From JANNVK01 sp031430435 (GTDB taxonomy: Bacteria > Acidobacteriota > Blastocatellia > Pyrinomonadales > Pyrinomonadaceae): DNA of 50,170 nt. The stretch covers positions 1 through 50,170 of the forward strand of contig JANPBM010000002.1 in NCBI GenBank assembly GCA_031430435.1, given 5' to 3'. Under the pieces are notes generated by a model. That model saw only the letters and a program-made list of their open reading frames with translations. It made no database searches and had not been told where the DNA came from. Below are positions 1 to 8,017 of the stretch, piece by piece. Position numbers and translations under genes: made by a program. Numbering within the stretch: the first letter of the stretch is position 1; each line of letters starts with the position of its first letter.

Positions 1-96
1 CTGTTCCGCGATAATCCGAGCAAACTAGCCGCGTGGACAGCCGCCAGCCATTTGGAACGAGCGGCGAAACGCAGAAAGGAACCGCCGAAAGTGTAG
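1..96 (+). CDS. C-terminal tail of an unidentified protein (partial)
   Basis: Frame 1 is open from the first base to a TAG at 94-96 and encodes about 31 residues, starting LFRDNPSKLAAWTAASHLER and ending in a basic, proline-containing tail. It reads like the end of a real protein (helical, Ala/Lys/Arg-rich), but the start lies outside the window and I do not recognise the family. It stops 68 bases before the signal peptide of the Rhs protein. Low confidence because it is short. Confidence 0.35.
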   Translation: MFRDNPSKLAAWTAASHLERAAKRRKEPPKV

Positions 97-164
97 GCGG
101 GACGGAGAGACGGCGGGACAAAGAGACAAAGAGACGGAGAGGCAGAGAGGTTGGAGAAAAGAAT

Positions 165-3100
165 ATGAGAATCAAGCACATCATCATTGCGGTATTGGTT
201 ATTTTATTGGCAGGGCAAATCGGTTATTCGCAAGTTCCTATGCGGGCAAAGGATAATAAAAGTGCCGTAAATGTAAGCGATTCTGAAAGAATAAACTTAT
301 CGAACGGCAAATTTAGTTTTAACTTACCGTTAGCTTCTATCGGAGGTCGCGGTGTTGGTAACGGGGTTTCTTTTAACTTTGAATCGGGTTGGCGTATTGA
401 TAATGTAATTGTCGGATATTCGGGTGCATACCCAAATATTGAAGAAAGAATCGTTCGGGATCCGTATGCAATGTCGGGAGTTTACGCTCAATCAGGCGGA
501 TACATATTCGGGACTACGGAAATTATTGAAACCGTAGAGATCGGTCAATGCTCAAATGAGACAATACTTCACGCCAGTAAAGTAGCACTTAAACTTAATT
601 TTAATGGCGTAGGCGGTCAAAGTTTTACATTTTATAGTCAGGCAAATGATGGGCAATATATTACTCAATTCCCCATTTATGAAAACGGTGGCAATAATGA
701 ATGTGCTAATAGATCAGCCTCACTTGGAACTGTATTTATTGCGAATGATGGAAGTGGAGCAAAGTTTATTTCAAACTCACCGATAAAAGTCTATAACAAC
801 GATATAACACCGCAAGTTGTCGCTCCATCAGGGGTAATAAAAACTACAGGCGGTATGACATACGGCATTGTTAGCGGATTAGTTAATTGGGTAGAAGACA
901 GAAACGGTAATAGAACGAATATTACGAATACCGGATATTCGATTTACCCGTCTGAATCAAGAGTTATTTCAGTAAAAGACGCTTTGAATCGAGAAATTCA
1001 GGTGAGTAGTCAAGGATCAACCACTAATATTGTTTATAAAGGAGTAGGAGGTGTAGATAGAACAATAAAAATTGCCCCTCTAGCCATTCAAAACGGGTAT
1101 TTTCAAACATACGGTAATATTTTCCCGTGGCTGGCTGCAAATGACCCCAGACGAAATACACAAGTTTATTGTAATGGGCAATATTACATCGAACTGCCGG
1201 ACAGTAGAAAGTACACTTTTACGACTAATTGTTACGGTGAGATGTCAAAAATTCAACTGCCGACCGGCGGCTCAGTTGAATATGATTATGAATTTGTAAA
1301 TCAAAATCTGTTTGGATCACTTGAAAGAAGGATTAAAGAACGTCGTTCATACTCAAACGGTACGATTTTAGACAATAAAACTCAATACATTTACTCAGAC
1401 TCAACTCCTCAGCTTCCGGGGCAAATCCTTCCAATTGAAACTAATACAACTGTAAAAATTATTGATAATCAAGGAGTTACAAAATCTGTTTCGAGAACTT
1501 ATTTTTATGGATGTATTCAGAATTCCGGTGCCAACACTTGTTTAATACCGACTAACTCGTATGAGCCTCCAAGTGCTTGGGAGGCACTGAGAAGCCGAGT
1601 ATTTAAGCAAGAAATTTACGCGGGTGATGCGACTAATTTGCTTAGAAAAACTGAAACAGTATATGAGTATCGGACTAGAGCGAATTGGAATCCGTTAGTG
1701 GCTGAAACACCATATAGGGATTTTAGAGTAAAAAGCGTAACTAATTTTCTTGCCGACAGCGGACAGATGAGCAAAGTTGAATACGGCTATGATTCAACCG
1801 TTGACTTTAATTTACAAACCGATACGTTAGAATACGATTACGGTTCTTGGCAACCGGGAAACTTTGTCAGGCGTTCACATACTGAATTTAAGAAAGATAT
1901 AACTTATACAAATAACGCCGTAAATTTAAGAACATTGCCGATTGAAAGTTGGGTTTCATCGGATATTGGCGGCGGAAATATAGTTTCACGTTCCAAATAC
2001 GAATACGATAATTATTCAGGTACGACCAACACAGCACCGCTTTTAGACCGTGCAAATATAACCGGACACGATGCGGCTTACGGGACAATCTACACAACTC
2101 GCGGAAACCCGACAAAAATTACGACTTACGCGGACGCTCAAAATCAAACAGGTGCGATTTCTGTTCACAGCCAATATGATATTGCGGGAAATGTGGTCAA
2201 AGTTATTGATGCTAAAGGTTATGCGTCAACTGTAAGTTATAACGATAATTTCGGGACGCAAAATGCCGAAGCCAGAACTAATCAATCGCCAACCGTGCTG
2301 AATGGTTTACAAACATTTGCTTTTGCAACAAGTGCCACAAATATCGCGGGTTATACGACTTACGCCCAATTTGATTACTTTTCAGGTGCAGGAATGGATG
2401 CCGAAGATATTAACGGCAATATCAGCACAACTTACTACAATGATATTCTTGACCGTCCGACGCAGACAATTTCGGCAAATAATCGCCCGAATTTCAGACG
2501 GCAGATGACAGCTAACTATCAAGATAATCTTAGAAAGGTAACAGTTACATCCGATTCAAAAACATTTGGCGATAATCTCTTAAAAAGCGAATCGTTTTAT
2601 GACGGTTTAGGCAGAACTTTTGAATCGAGAAGTTATGAAAACGCAACGGATTATGTCGCGGGATTGACTCAATACGATTCACTCGGCAGGGCTTATAAAT
2701 CTTCTAATCCGTATCGTCCGTATTTGAATGAACAGCCAATTTGGACAACTTCGTATTTCGATGATTTAGGTCGTGTAACCAAAGTAAAATCGCCTGATAA
2801 CGGAGAAATTACACGGCAATATTATGGCAGTAGTGTGCGAGTTTTTGACCAAGCGGGCAGAAGTCGGGCAGGTGTCAGCGATGCGTTAGGGCGTTTGACA
2901 AAGGTGGTTGAATACGACAACGGTGCGGATTTGGAAACACTTTACACATACGATGTTCTCGGCAGATTGAGAAAAACCACGCAGGGAACGCAAAATCGTT
3001 TCTTTATGTATAACGATTTAGGGCGTTTGATTCGGGCAAAACAGACCGAACAACTTGCTAATTCAAATCTTCCGCCGATGACCGATCCGATTACAGGAAA

Positions 3101-5372
3101 CTCAAATTGGTCGGTGGCATATTCGTATGACAATAACGGAAATGTTGCTTCGACAACGGATTCACGGAACAAAACAATTACCGGAACTTACGATAATTTG
3201 AACCGTCTGACTTTGCGTGATTATTCCGACACGACACCCGATGTTTCATTTGCATTTGATAATCCGAGCATTCCAAACTCGAAAGGTCAATTAACGGCGG
3301 TAACTTCAAGTGTCTCGGCAAATTATTACACGGCATTTGATGAACTCGGCAGAATCAAGAGCAATCAACAAGTTACCAACGGAACAACTTATAATTTCCC
3401 GAATTACAGCTATGATTTATCGGGAGCGTTGATTCAGCAAACTTATCCGAGCGGTCGAGTCGTCAAAACCGAGTCTGATGCGATTGGCAGATTAAGCAAA
3501 GTTTCGAGCCAAATTCCGACTCAAGTCGAGCGAACTTATCTGAGCAATTTGAGTTACACTGCGTTTGGCGGAGTAACTCAAGCGAAACTCGGCAACGGTC
3601 GTTGGGAATCAATGCAGTTTGACGCGAAAACCTTGCAGACCACGCAAATCGGACTCGGTTATTCGGCAACAAACACGAATCTGCTGAAAATTGAATACAA
3701 TTATGGCACGACAACGCCGACAACCAGCGATAACAACGGTTCTCTGCGTCAACAAAAAATCAGTTACGCGGGACAAACCGCACAAATCACGCAGAATTAT
3801 ACTTACGATATGCTCAATCGTTTGAAGTCTGCGACAGAAACAGTCAGCGGAAATACGAATCCGACTTGGAAACAAACTTTCAATTACGACATTTACGGCA
3901 ATCGCCGATTTGATGCGGCGAATACGACAACTTTGCCCGCCAACAACGGGATCTATAACCCGAATATCGGTGCGGATAACAAATTCTTAGTCTCGGAAGG
4001 CTACAACTACGATTCCGAAGGCAACTTAACGAGCAATCCCGAAAGTCAATTATTTCAATACGATGCGGAAAACCGACAAACGCAAGTTACAAACACAGCA
4101 TCAAACACAACGGCAAATTACCAATATGACGGCGGCGGAAAGCGGGTCAGAAAGACATTCGGCAACGAAGAGACTATCTTTGTCTATGATGCTTTTGGTA
4201 AAATGATTGCAGAGTATTCAAACATCGTTGAAACTCGTCCGAAATCGGTAAGCTATTTGACAACAGACGCACTCGGAAGCCCGCGAATTGTTACAGACGC
4301 GACCGGAAACGTCATCAGCAGACACGATTATATGCCGTTCGGCGAAGAAGTTATGGCAGGCACGGGCGGACGAATGACAACGCAAGGTTACGCGGGAAAT
4401 GACGGAGTGAAACAGCAGTTTACAGGCTATGAACGCGATGGTGAAAGCGGCGGACTTGATTACGCCCAAGCAAGATATTACAACAGCAAGCACGGAAGGT
4501 TTACGAGTGTTGACCCGTTGACAGCAAGTGCGAGCATGAAGAATCCGCAGACTTTCAACAGGTATAGCTATGCGATGAATTCGCCTTATCAATTTGTTGA
4601 CCCGCTTGGATTAAAACCTTGTGTTACCGACGCTACAGCAGGTGGCTGTAATAACACTGATAATAAACAAGACGAACCGGCGGAACTTTCTCAATCTCAA
4701 AGAAATCAAGCTTTAACCCAGCTTATTTTTGATCGTGCTTCACAGGGATATGCTACTGACATGGGAGCAGTTACCGGCAGTATGATAGGGTATACTGCAA
4801 CAGATATTAATAATAATGTTAGTGGAAATTTTTCTGTATCTTCCGGAACTCTAACTATGACCAATGTTCAGACCACAACAGTAACAAGGTTTAGGAGCGA
4901 CGGAACACAGATTGGACAGCCAAAAGTGACAACCCGCACTGACACATTAACGCTTTCCGGCACCTCAGGAACTGGTGACTGCATGAATAACCCGGATTGT
5001 GCTAAAGATAGTGCCGAATATAAGGGTAAGGGACCAACTCCGATTGGAAGTTATACAATTAATACGAAAAGTATTGAAATGATAGACACGCCAAAAACAG
5101 CTGCAAAAGTCGGAAAAGTGATTGGAACTGCAATAAGGTCTGTTACAGGGGTTCGGGTTTCTCCCGATTGGGGAAGTTTCAGAATTCCGTTAAACCCAAA
5201 CTACTCGACACAGTTTAGAGATGGAGCTTACCTGCATGGCGGTAGCTTTCCAGGCACTATCGGTTGCGTAGATATTGGTGGTGGAGAGTTTGGGGATAGC
5301 AGAACAAGATCAGTTCTTAAATTGCTCAGAACAGATAGCGATTATAGTGTGGCTTTTACTGTCAGCAATTAG
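165..5372 (+). CDS. Rhs/YD-repeat polymorphic toxin with Tlde1-like L,D-transpeptidase C-terminus
   Basis: This is a 1735-residue Rhs protein. I chose the ATG at 165 because GGAG lies at 153-156 and the protein then opens with a Sec signal peptide (MRIKHIIIAVLVILLAG...YSQ); the in-frame ATG at 33 would add a basic, low-complexity extension. An N-terminal region (NLSNGKFSFNLPL) is followed by many YD repeats and the Rhs core (RYYNSKHGRFTSVDPL), ending at VDPLGL with Asp1479. The last ~250 residues are the variable toxin. It contains GPTPIGSYTI, WGSFRIPL and HGGSFPGTIGCVDIG, with His1691 and Cys1701 as the probable catalytic pair. That pattern matches Tlde1/DUF2778 L,D-transpeptidase-like effectors, which attack peptidoglycan stems. 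Rhs proteins normally encapsulate the toxin in a YD-repeat shell. The lipoprotein gene directly downstream is the likely immunity gene. Rhs call is secure; toxin activity is inferred from motifs. Confidence 0.9.
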   Translation: MRIKHIIIAVLVILLAGQIGYSQVPMRAKDNKSAVNVSDSERINLSNGKFSFNLPLASIGGRGVGNGVSFNFESGWRIDNVIVGYSGAYPNIEERIVRDPYAMSGVYAQSGGYIFGTTEIIETVEIGQCSNETILHASKVALKLNFNGVGGQSFTFYSQANDGQYITQFPIYENGGNNECANRSASLGTVFIANDGSGAKFISNSPIKVYNNDITPQVVAPSGVIKTTGGMTYGIVSGLVNWVEDRNGNRTNITNTGYSIYPSESRVISVKDALNREIQVSSQGSTTNIVYKGVGGVDRTIKIAPLAIQNGYFQTYGNIFPWLAANDPRRNTQVYCNGQYYIELPDSRKYTFTTNCYGEMSKIQLPTGGSVEYDYEFVNQNLFGSLERRIKERRSYSNGTILDNKTQYIYSDSTPQLPGQILPIETNTTVKIIDNQGVTKSVSRTYFYGCIQNSGANTCLIPTNSYEPPSAWEALRSRVFKQEIYAGDATNLLRKTETVYEYRTRANWNPLVAETPYRDFRVKSVTNFLADSGQMSKVEYGYDSTVDFNLQTDTLEYDYGSWQPGNFVRRSHTEFKKDITYTNNAVNLRTLPIESWVSSDIGGGNIVSRSKYEYDNYSGTTNTAPLLDRANITGHDAAYGTIYTTRGNPTKITTYADAQNQTGAISVHSQYDIAGNVVKVIDAKGYASTVSYNDNFGTQNAEARTNQSPTVLNGLQTFAFATSATNIAGYTTYAQFDYFSGAGMDAEDINGNISTTYYNDILDRPTQTISANNRPNFRRQMTANYQDNLRKVTVTSDSKTFGDNLLKSESFYDGLGRTFESRSYENATDYVAGLTQYDSLGRAYKSSNPYRPYLNEQPIWTTSYFDDLGRVTKVKSPDNGEITRQYYGSSVRVFDQAGRSRAGVSDALGRLTKVVEYDNGADLETLYTYDVLGRLRKTTQGTQNRFFMYNDLGRLIRAKQTEQLANSNLPPMTDPITGNSNWSVAYSYDNNGNVASTTDSRNKTITGTYDNLNRLTLRDYSDTTPDVSFAFDNPSIPNSKGQLTAVTSSVSANYYTAFDELGRIKSNQQVTNGTTYNFPNYSYDLSGALIQQTYPSGRVVKTESDAIGRLSKVSSQIPTQVERTYLSNLSYTAFGGVTQAKLGNGRWESMQFDAKTLQTTQIGLGYSATNTNLLKIEYNYGTTTPTTSDNNGSLRQQKISYAGQTAQITQNYTYDMLNRLKSATETVSGNTNPTWKQTFNYDIYGNRRFDAANTTTLPANNGIYNPNIGADNKFLVSEGYNYDSEGNLTSNPESQLFQYDAENRQTQVTNTASNTTANYQYDGGGKRVRKTFGNEETIFVYDAFGKMIAEYSNIVETRPKSVSYLTTDALGSPRIVTDATGNVISRHDYMPFGEEVMAGTGGRMTTQGYAGNDGVKQQFTGYERDGESGGLDYAQARYYNSKHGRFTSVDPLTASASMKNPQTFNRYSYAMNSPYQFVDPLGLKPCVTDATAGGCNNTDNKQDEPAELSQSQRNQALTQLIFDRASQGYATDMGAVTGSMIGYTATDINNNVSGNFSVSSGTLTMTNVQTTTVTRFRSDGTQIGQPKVTTRTDTLTLSGTSGTGDCMNNPDCAKDSAEYKGKGPTPIGSYTINTKSIEMIDTPKTAAKVGKVIGTAIRSVTGVRVSPDWGSFRIPLNPNYSTQFRDGAYLHGGSFPGTIGCVDIGGGEFGDSRTRSVLKLLRTDSDYSVAFTVSN
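3715..4615 (+). repeat. Rhs core segment, master copy of a four-copy DNA repeat
   Basis: The DNA encoding the last part of the YD region and the Rhs core recurs downstream in shortened forms: 5889-6576 (matching from about 3929), 7991-8889 (the same extent as here) and 10361-10584 (matching about 4208-4438). The copies are nearly identical over long stretches, and the first three end at the DPLGL codons. They supply the homology that recombination would need to replace the toxin tip of the full-length gene. Confidence 0.9.
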
Positions 5373-5399
5373 ATTGAAAGGTTATTTTGGAGAAACTTA

Positions 5400-5885
5400 A
5401 TGTTAAATAATATGAAAATAGCAAAGGTTTTCTTAGTGTTTTATCTTGTTTTTCAAATGGGTTGTGGAGGAGAATCAAAACAAGATTTTCCAGATTTGGA
5501 AAACTATAGAGGTCAGTCATTAGATATTTTGGTCTTGTATGGTGAGCCAATTGTTCCATTGGCGATTCAAAAAATCCAAGATAAATCTACGCCTAAGAGA
5601 AGTTTTATCATCTTATTTTTAGGTAATGGAGAGTATAAAGAAGCCGCTCCAATTCTGGAAATATTAGTTCAAGATGAGTTAGATGCAGATCGAAATGTTG
5701 CCTTAGTCGCATTATTTCAAATTGACAAAAAACTTGCACAAAAATACGCTGTACAATATAAAAATGAAAAAAGTAAACTAGGTGAAATTTCAAAGGATAT
5801 TTGGCTTGATAAGCCTTATCTTTACAAGAGAACATCGTATTTTGAGGCATTGCTTGGTTATTATGGTTTGAGACCGAATGACTGA
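5400..5885 (+). CDS. Candidate immunity lipoprotein for the first Rhs toxin
   Basis: A 161-residue protein with GGAG 7 bases before its ATG. The N-terminus is a lipoprotein signal (hydrophobic run, then QMGCGG as a lipobox-like site around Cys22), so it should be anchored in the periplasm. The rest looks helical and HEAT-like (GEPIVPLAIQKI, AAPILEILVQ, NVALVALFQI). It begins 27 bases after the Rhs stop. Position, size and compartment fit an immunity protein against the L,D-transpeptidase-like toxin. I do not recognise a named immunity family. Its stop codon is immediately followed, in the same frame, by the next Rhs core fragment. Confidence 0.75.
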   Translation: MLNNMKIAKVFLVFYLVFQMGCGGESKQDFPDLENYRGQSLDILVLYGEPIVPLAIQKIQDKSTPKRSFIILFLGNGEYKEAAPILEILVQDELDADRNVALVALFQIDKKLAQKYAVQYKNEKSKLGEISKDIWLDKPYLYKRTSYFEALLGYYGLRPND

Positions 5886-5945
5886 GACACTCTACCCGCC
5901 AACAACGGAATCTATAACCCGAATATCGGTGCGGACAATAAATTT

Positions 5946-7352
5946 TTGGTCTCGGAAGGCTACAATTATGATTCCGAAGGAAATTTAACAAGCAATCCGG
6001 AAAATCAATTATTCCAATACGATGCAGAGAACCGACAAACGCAAGTTACGAATACAGCATCAAACACAACGGCAAATTACCAATATGACGGCGGCGGAAA
6101 GCGGGTCAGAAAGACATTCGGCAACGAAGAGACTATCTTTGTGTATGATGCTTTTGGTAAAATGGTCGCAGAGTATTCAAACATCATTGAAACTCACCCG
6201 AAATCAGTAAGTTATTTGACAACAGACGCACTCGGAAGCCCAAGAATCATTACCGACCAAACCGGACAAGTCGTTTCAAGACACGATTATATGCCGTTCG
6301 GTGAAGAAGTAATGGCGAATGTCGGCGGTAGAACGACCGTACAAGGTTACGCAGGGAATGATGGAGTAAAACAACAGTTCACGGGCTATGAACGCGATGG
6401 CGAAAGCGGACTTGATTACGCTCAGGCAAGATATTTCTCAAGTAAACACGGTAGATTTACGTCAGTTGACCCATTGACTGCATCGGCTAGTATGAAGAAT
6501 CCGCAGACTTTTAATCGGTATAGTTACGCGATGAATTCGCCTTATAAATTTGTTGACCCGTTGGGTTTGAAGTCTGTTCCGAATCGAGGTTGTCAAGGCG
6601 GACAGAATTGTATGGGAAGCGGACAAGGTTATGATGATGCTGAACAAGGTGAAGATGCTGAGAAAACAATTACTGTAAATGCTTCCGCAGTATCCCAAAA
6701 GCAATTTAATAAAGCAAATGCTAAACGTATATTTGAACGTGCTTCACAGGGATATATAGATGATTCTGGTAGTATGACTGTTTCAATGTATGATGCTACT
6801 TTTTCACGAGGAGTAGCAGTTATGTTGGTGTATGGAGAGGCAGGATTAGGTAGTATTAATGTTGGGGGTAATTTTGAAAGATCTGCTCGAACTCGACAAA
6901 AAGAATTAGAAGCAGCAGGGATTATTGCGTTTATTTGGAAAGTTGCAACAGTTGAAGGTTTTAACGATGCCTTAGCGATTGCAGGTGATCAACAAACTGC
7001 GGACAGTCTAAACCGGGATGTAGTTGGAATTGAGATTTTTGCACATGGTAAAAAAGAGGAAATTAATTTCGGAGAAGGAAAAGCAAAAAATACTAATTTT
7101 ACTATTGATGATGTAAATAGTATGAAGACTGGTTTTAAAGGGTATATCAGAATAAATGCTTGTAATACGGGAAACGGAACTTATAATATAGCAAGCAAAA
7201 TTTCAAGTAAATTGGGTATAATAGTTTACGCACCAACTACGGGTATGAGTTTTTCTAGTAACCCAGATCGTATAATGAGTAGTGTTCATTCAAGTACTGG
7301 ACCAACGTATATGATACCCGAAGGCGGAGTTTGGCAGACATTTAAACCTTGA
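5946..7352 (+). CDS. Orphan Rhs core cassette with caspase-fold-like (His/Cys) toxin domain
   Basis: Rhs core homology starts at about 5889, right after the preceding immunity gene's stop, and runs without its own ATG or ribosome-binding site; the TTG at 5946 is simply a Leu codon in the parent gene. The core ends at VDPLGLK. The new tip carries the shared linker (IFERASQGYIDDSG) and a domain with EIFAHGK (His367) and RINACNTG (Cys406) followed by a C-terminal GGVWQTF. An HG...(A/S)CNTG arrangement is typical of His/Cys peptidases of the caspase/CHAT/C80 fold, so a protease toxin is the best guess. Probably silent as it stands, and usable only after recombination into the full-length gene. 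Numbering counts from 5946. Confidence 0.75.
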   Translation: MVSEGYNYDSEGNLTSNPENQLFQYDAENRQTQVTNTASNTTANYQYDGGGKRVRKTFGNEETIFVYDAFGKMVAEYSNIIETHPKSVSYLTTDALGSPRIITDQTGQVVSRHDYMPFGEEVMANVGGRTTVQGYAGNDGVKQQFTGYERDGESGLDYAQARYFSSKHGRFTSVDPLTASASMKNPQTFNRYSYAMNSPYKFVDPLGLKSVPNRGCQGGQNCMGSGQGYDDAEQGEDAEKTITVNASAVSQKQFNKANAKRIFERASQGYIDDSGSMTVSMYDATFSRGVAVMLVYGEAGLGSINVGGNFERSARTRQKELEAAGIIAFIWKVATVEGFNDALAIAGDQQTADSLNRDVVGIEIFAHGKKEEINFGEGKAKNTNFTIDDVNSMKTGFKGYIRINACNTGNGTYNIASKISSKLGIIVYAPTTGMSFSSNPDRIMSSVHSSTGPTYMIPEGGVWQTFKP

Positions 7353-7407
7353 AACAATGAAGACACGATAGATTTTATTAATTGCGGAATGCAAAGGAGT
7401 CATAATA

Positions 7408-7983
7408 ATGTTAAAAATTTTTCTTATGAGTTTGATACTAAGTACTATTTCTCTAAATCTTATTTTTTGCAGTTCAAGTGAACATAAATCAGAAATAAAA
7501 TTATATGAAAATGAGAACAAGTTAAAACCTTCGTCTAACATTGATAAACCAATCACAGACTTAGACAAAGTGCAGTTATTGTGTAACAAGTTATCTGAAA
7601 TTAAGATAATACCAAGCAAAGAAGTTACTGTGTATGACGATGTTTATGACAGTTTGATTAAAAGCGGTAACTCTGCGATACCTTGCCTGATTGACAAAAT
7701 CACAGATACCTCAAAAATGCTAGACCCAAGAGAAGCCCCGCATGTCCAAAATTACAGAGTCGGGGATACGGCTGTTTTTATGCTTAATATTATTACGAAT
7801 GAGCCCTTAGAAAATATACTACCCAATGAATATTCTAAACGTTGGAAATCAGAAGGAGTTTATGCGTATTTTTCTTATGTTGAACATTCTAATAACAGAA
7901 AAGAAATACAAGAATGGTGGAAAAATTGGATGAAGAAAAATCTAGATATTTCAAGTAAAAATTCGTCGGAAGTTAGTAAGTAA
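7408..7983 (+). CDS. Candidate immunity lipoprotein for the second (orphan) Rhs toxin
   Basis: A 191-residue protein with a strong AAAGGAG site 8 bases before the ATG. The N-terminus is a signal sequence with a probable lipobox (LIFCSS). The body has a HEAT-like stretch (YDSLIKSGNSAIPCLIDKI) and a Trp-rich end (EWWKNWMKKN), a pattern seen in small lipoproteins next to polymorphic toxins. It is distinctly AT-rich compared with the housekeeping genes. Unlike the orphan toxin before it, this gene has a complete start and can be expressed alone, as expected for protection against siblings that carry the toxin. Confidence 0.7.
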   Translation: MLKIFLMSLILSTISLNLIFCSSSEHKSEIKLYENENKLKPSSNIDKPITDLDKVQLLCNKLSEIKIIPSKEVTVYDDVYDSLIKSGNSAIPCLIDKITDTSKMLDPREAPHVQNYRVGDTAVFMLNIITNEPLENILPNEYSKRWKSEGVYAYFSYVEHSNNRKEIQEWWKNWMKKNLDISSKNSSEVSK

Positions 7984-8017
7984 CTAAGCTACGACTTCGA
8001 GCGATAACAACGGTTCA

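Noticed and set aside
33..164. Longer start of the Rhs protein at 33
   Set aside because: The extension is basic, repeat-derived and hides the signal peptide; the ATG at 165 has a ribosome-binding site and gives a clean Sec signal.
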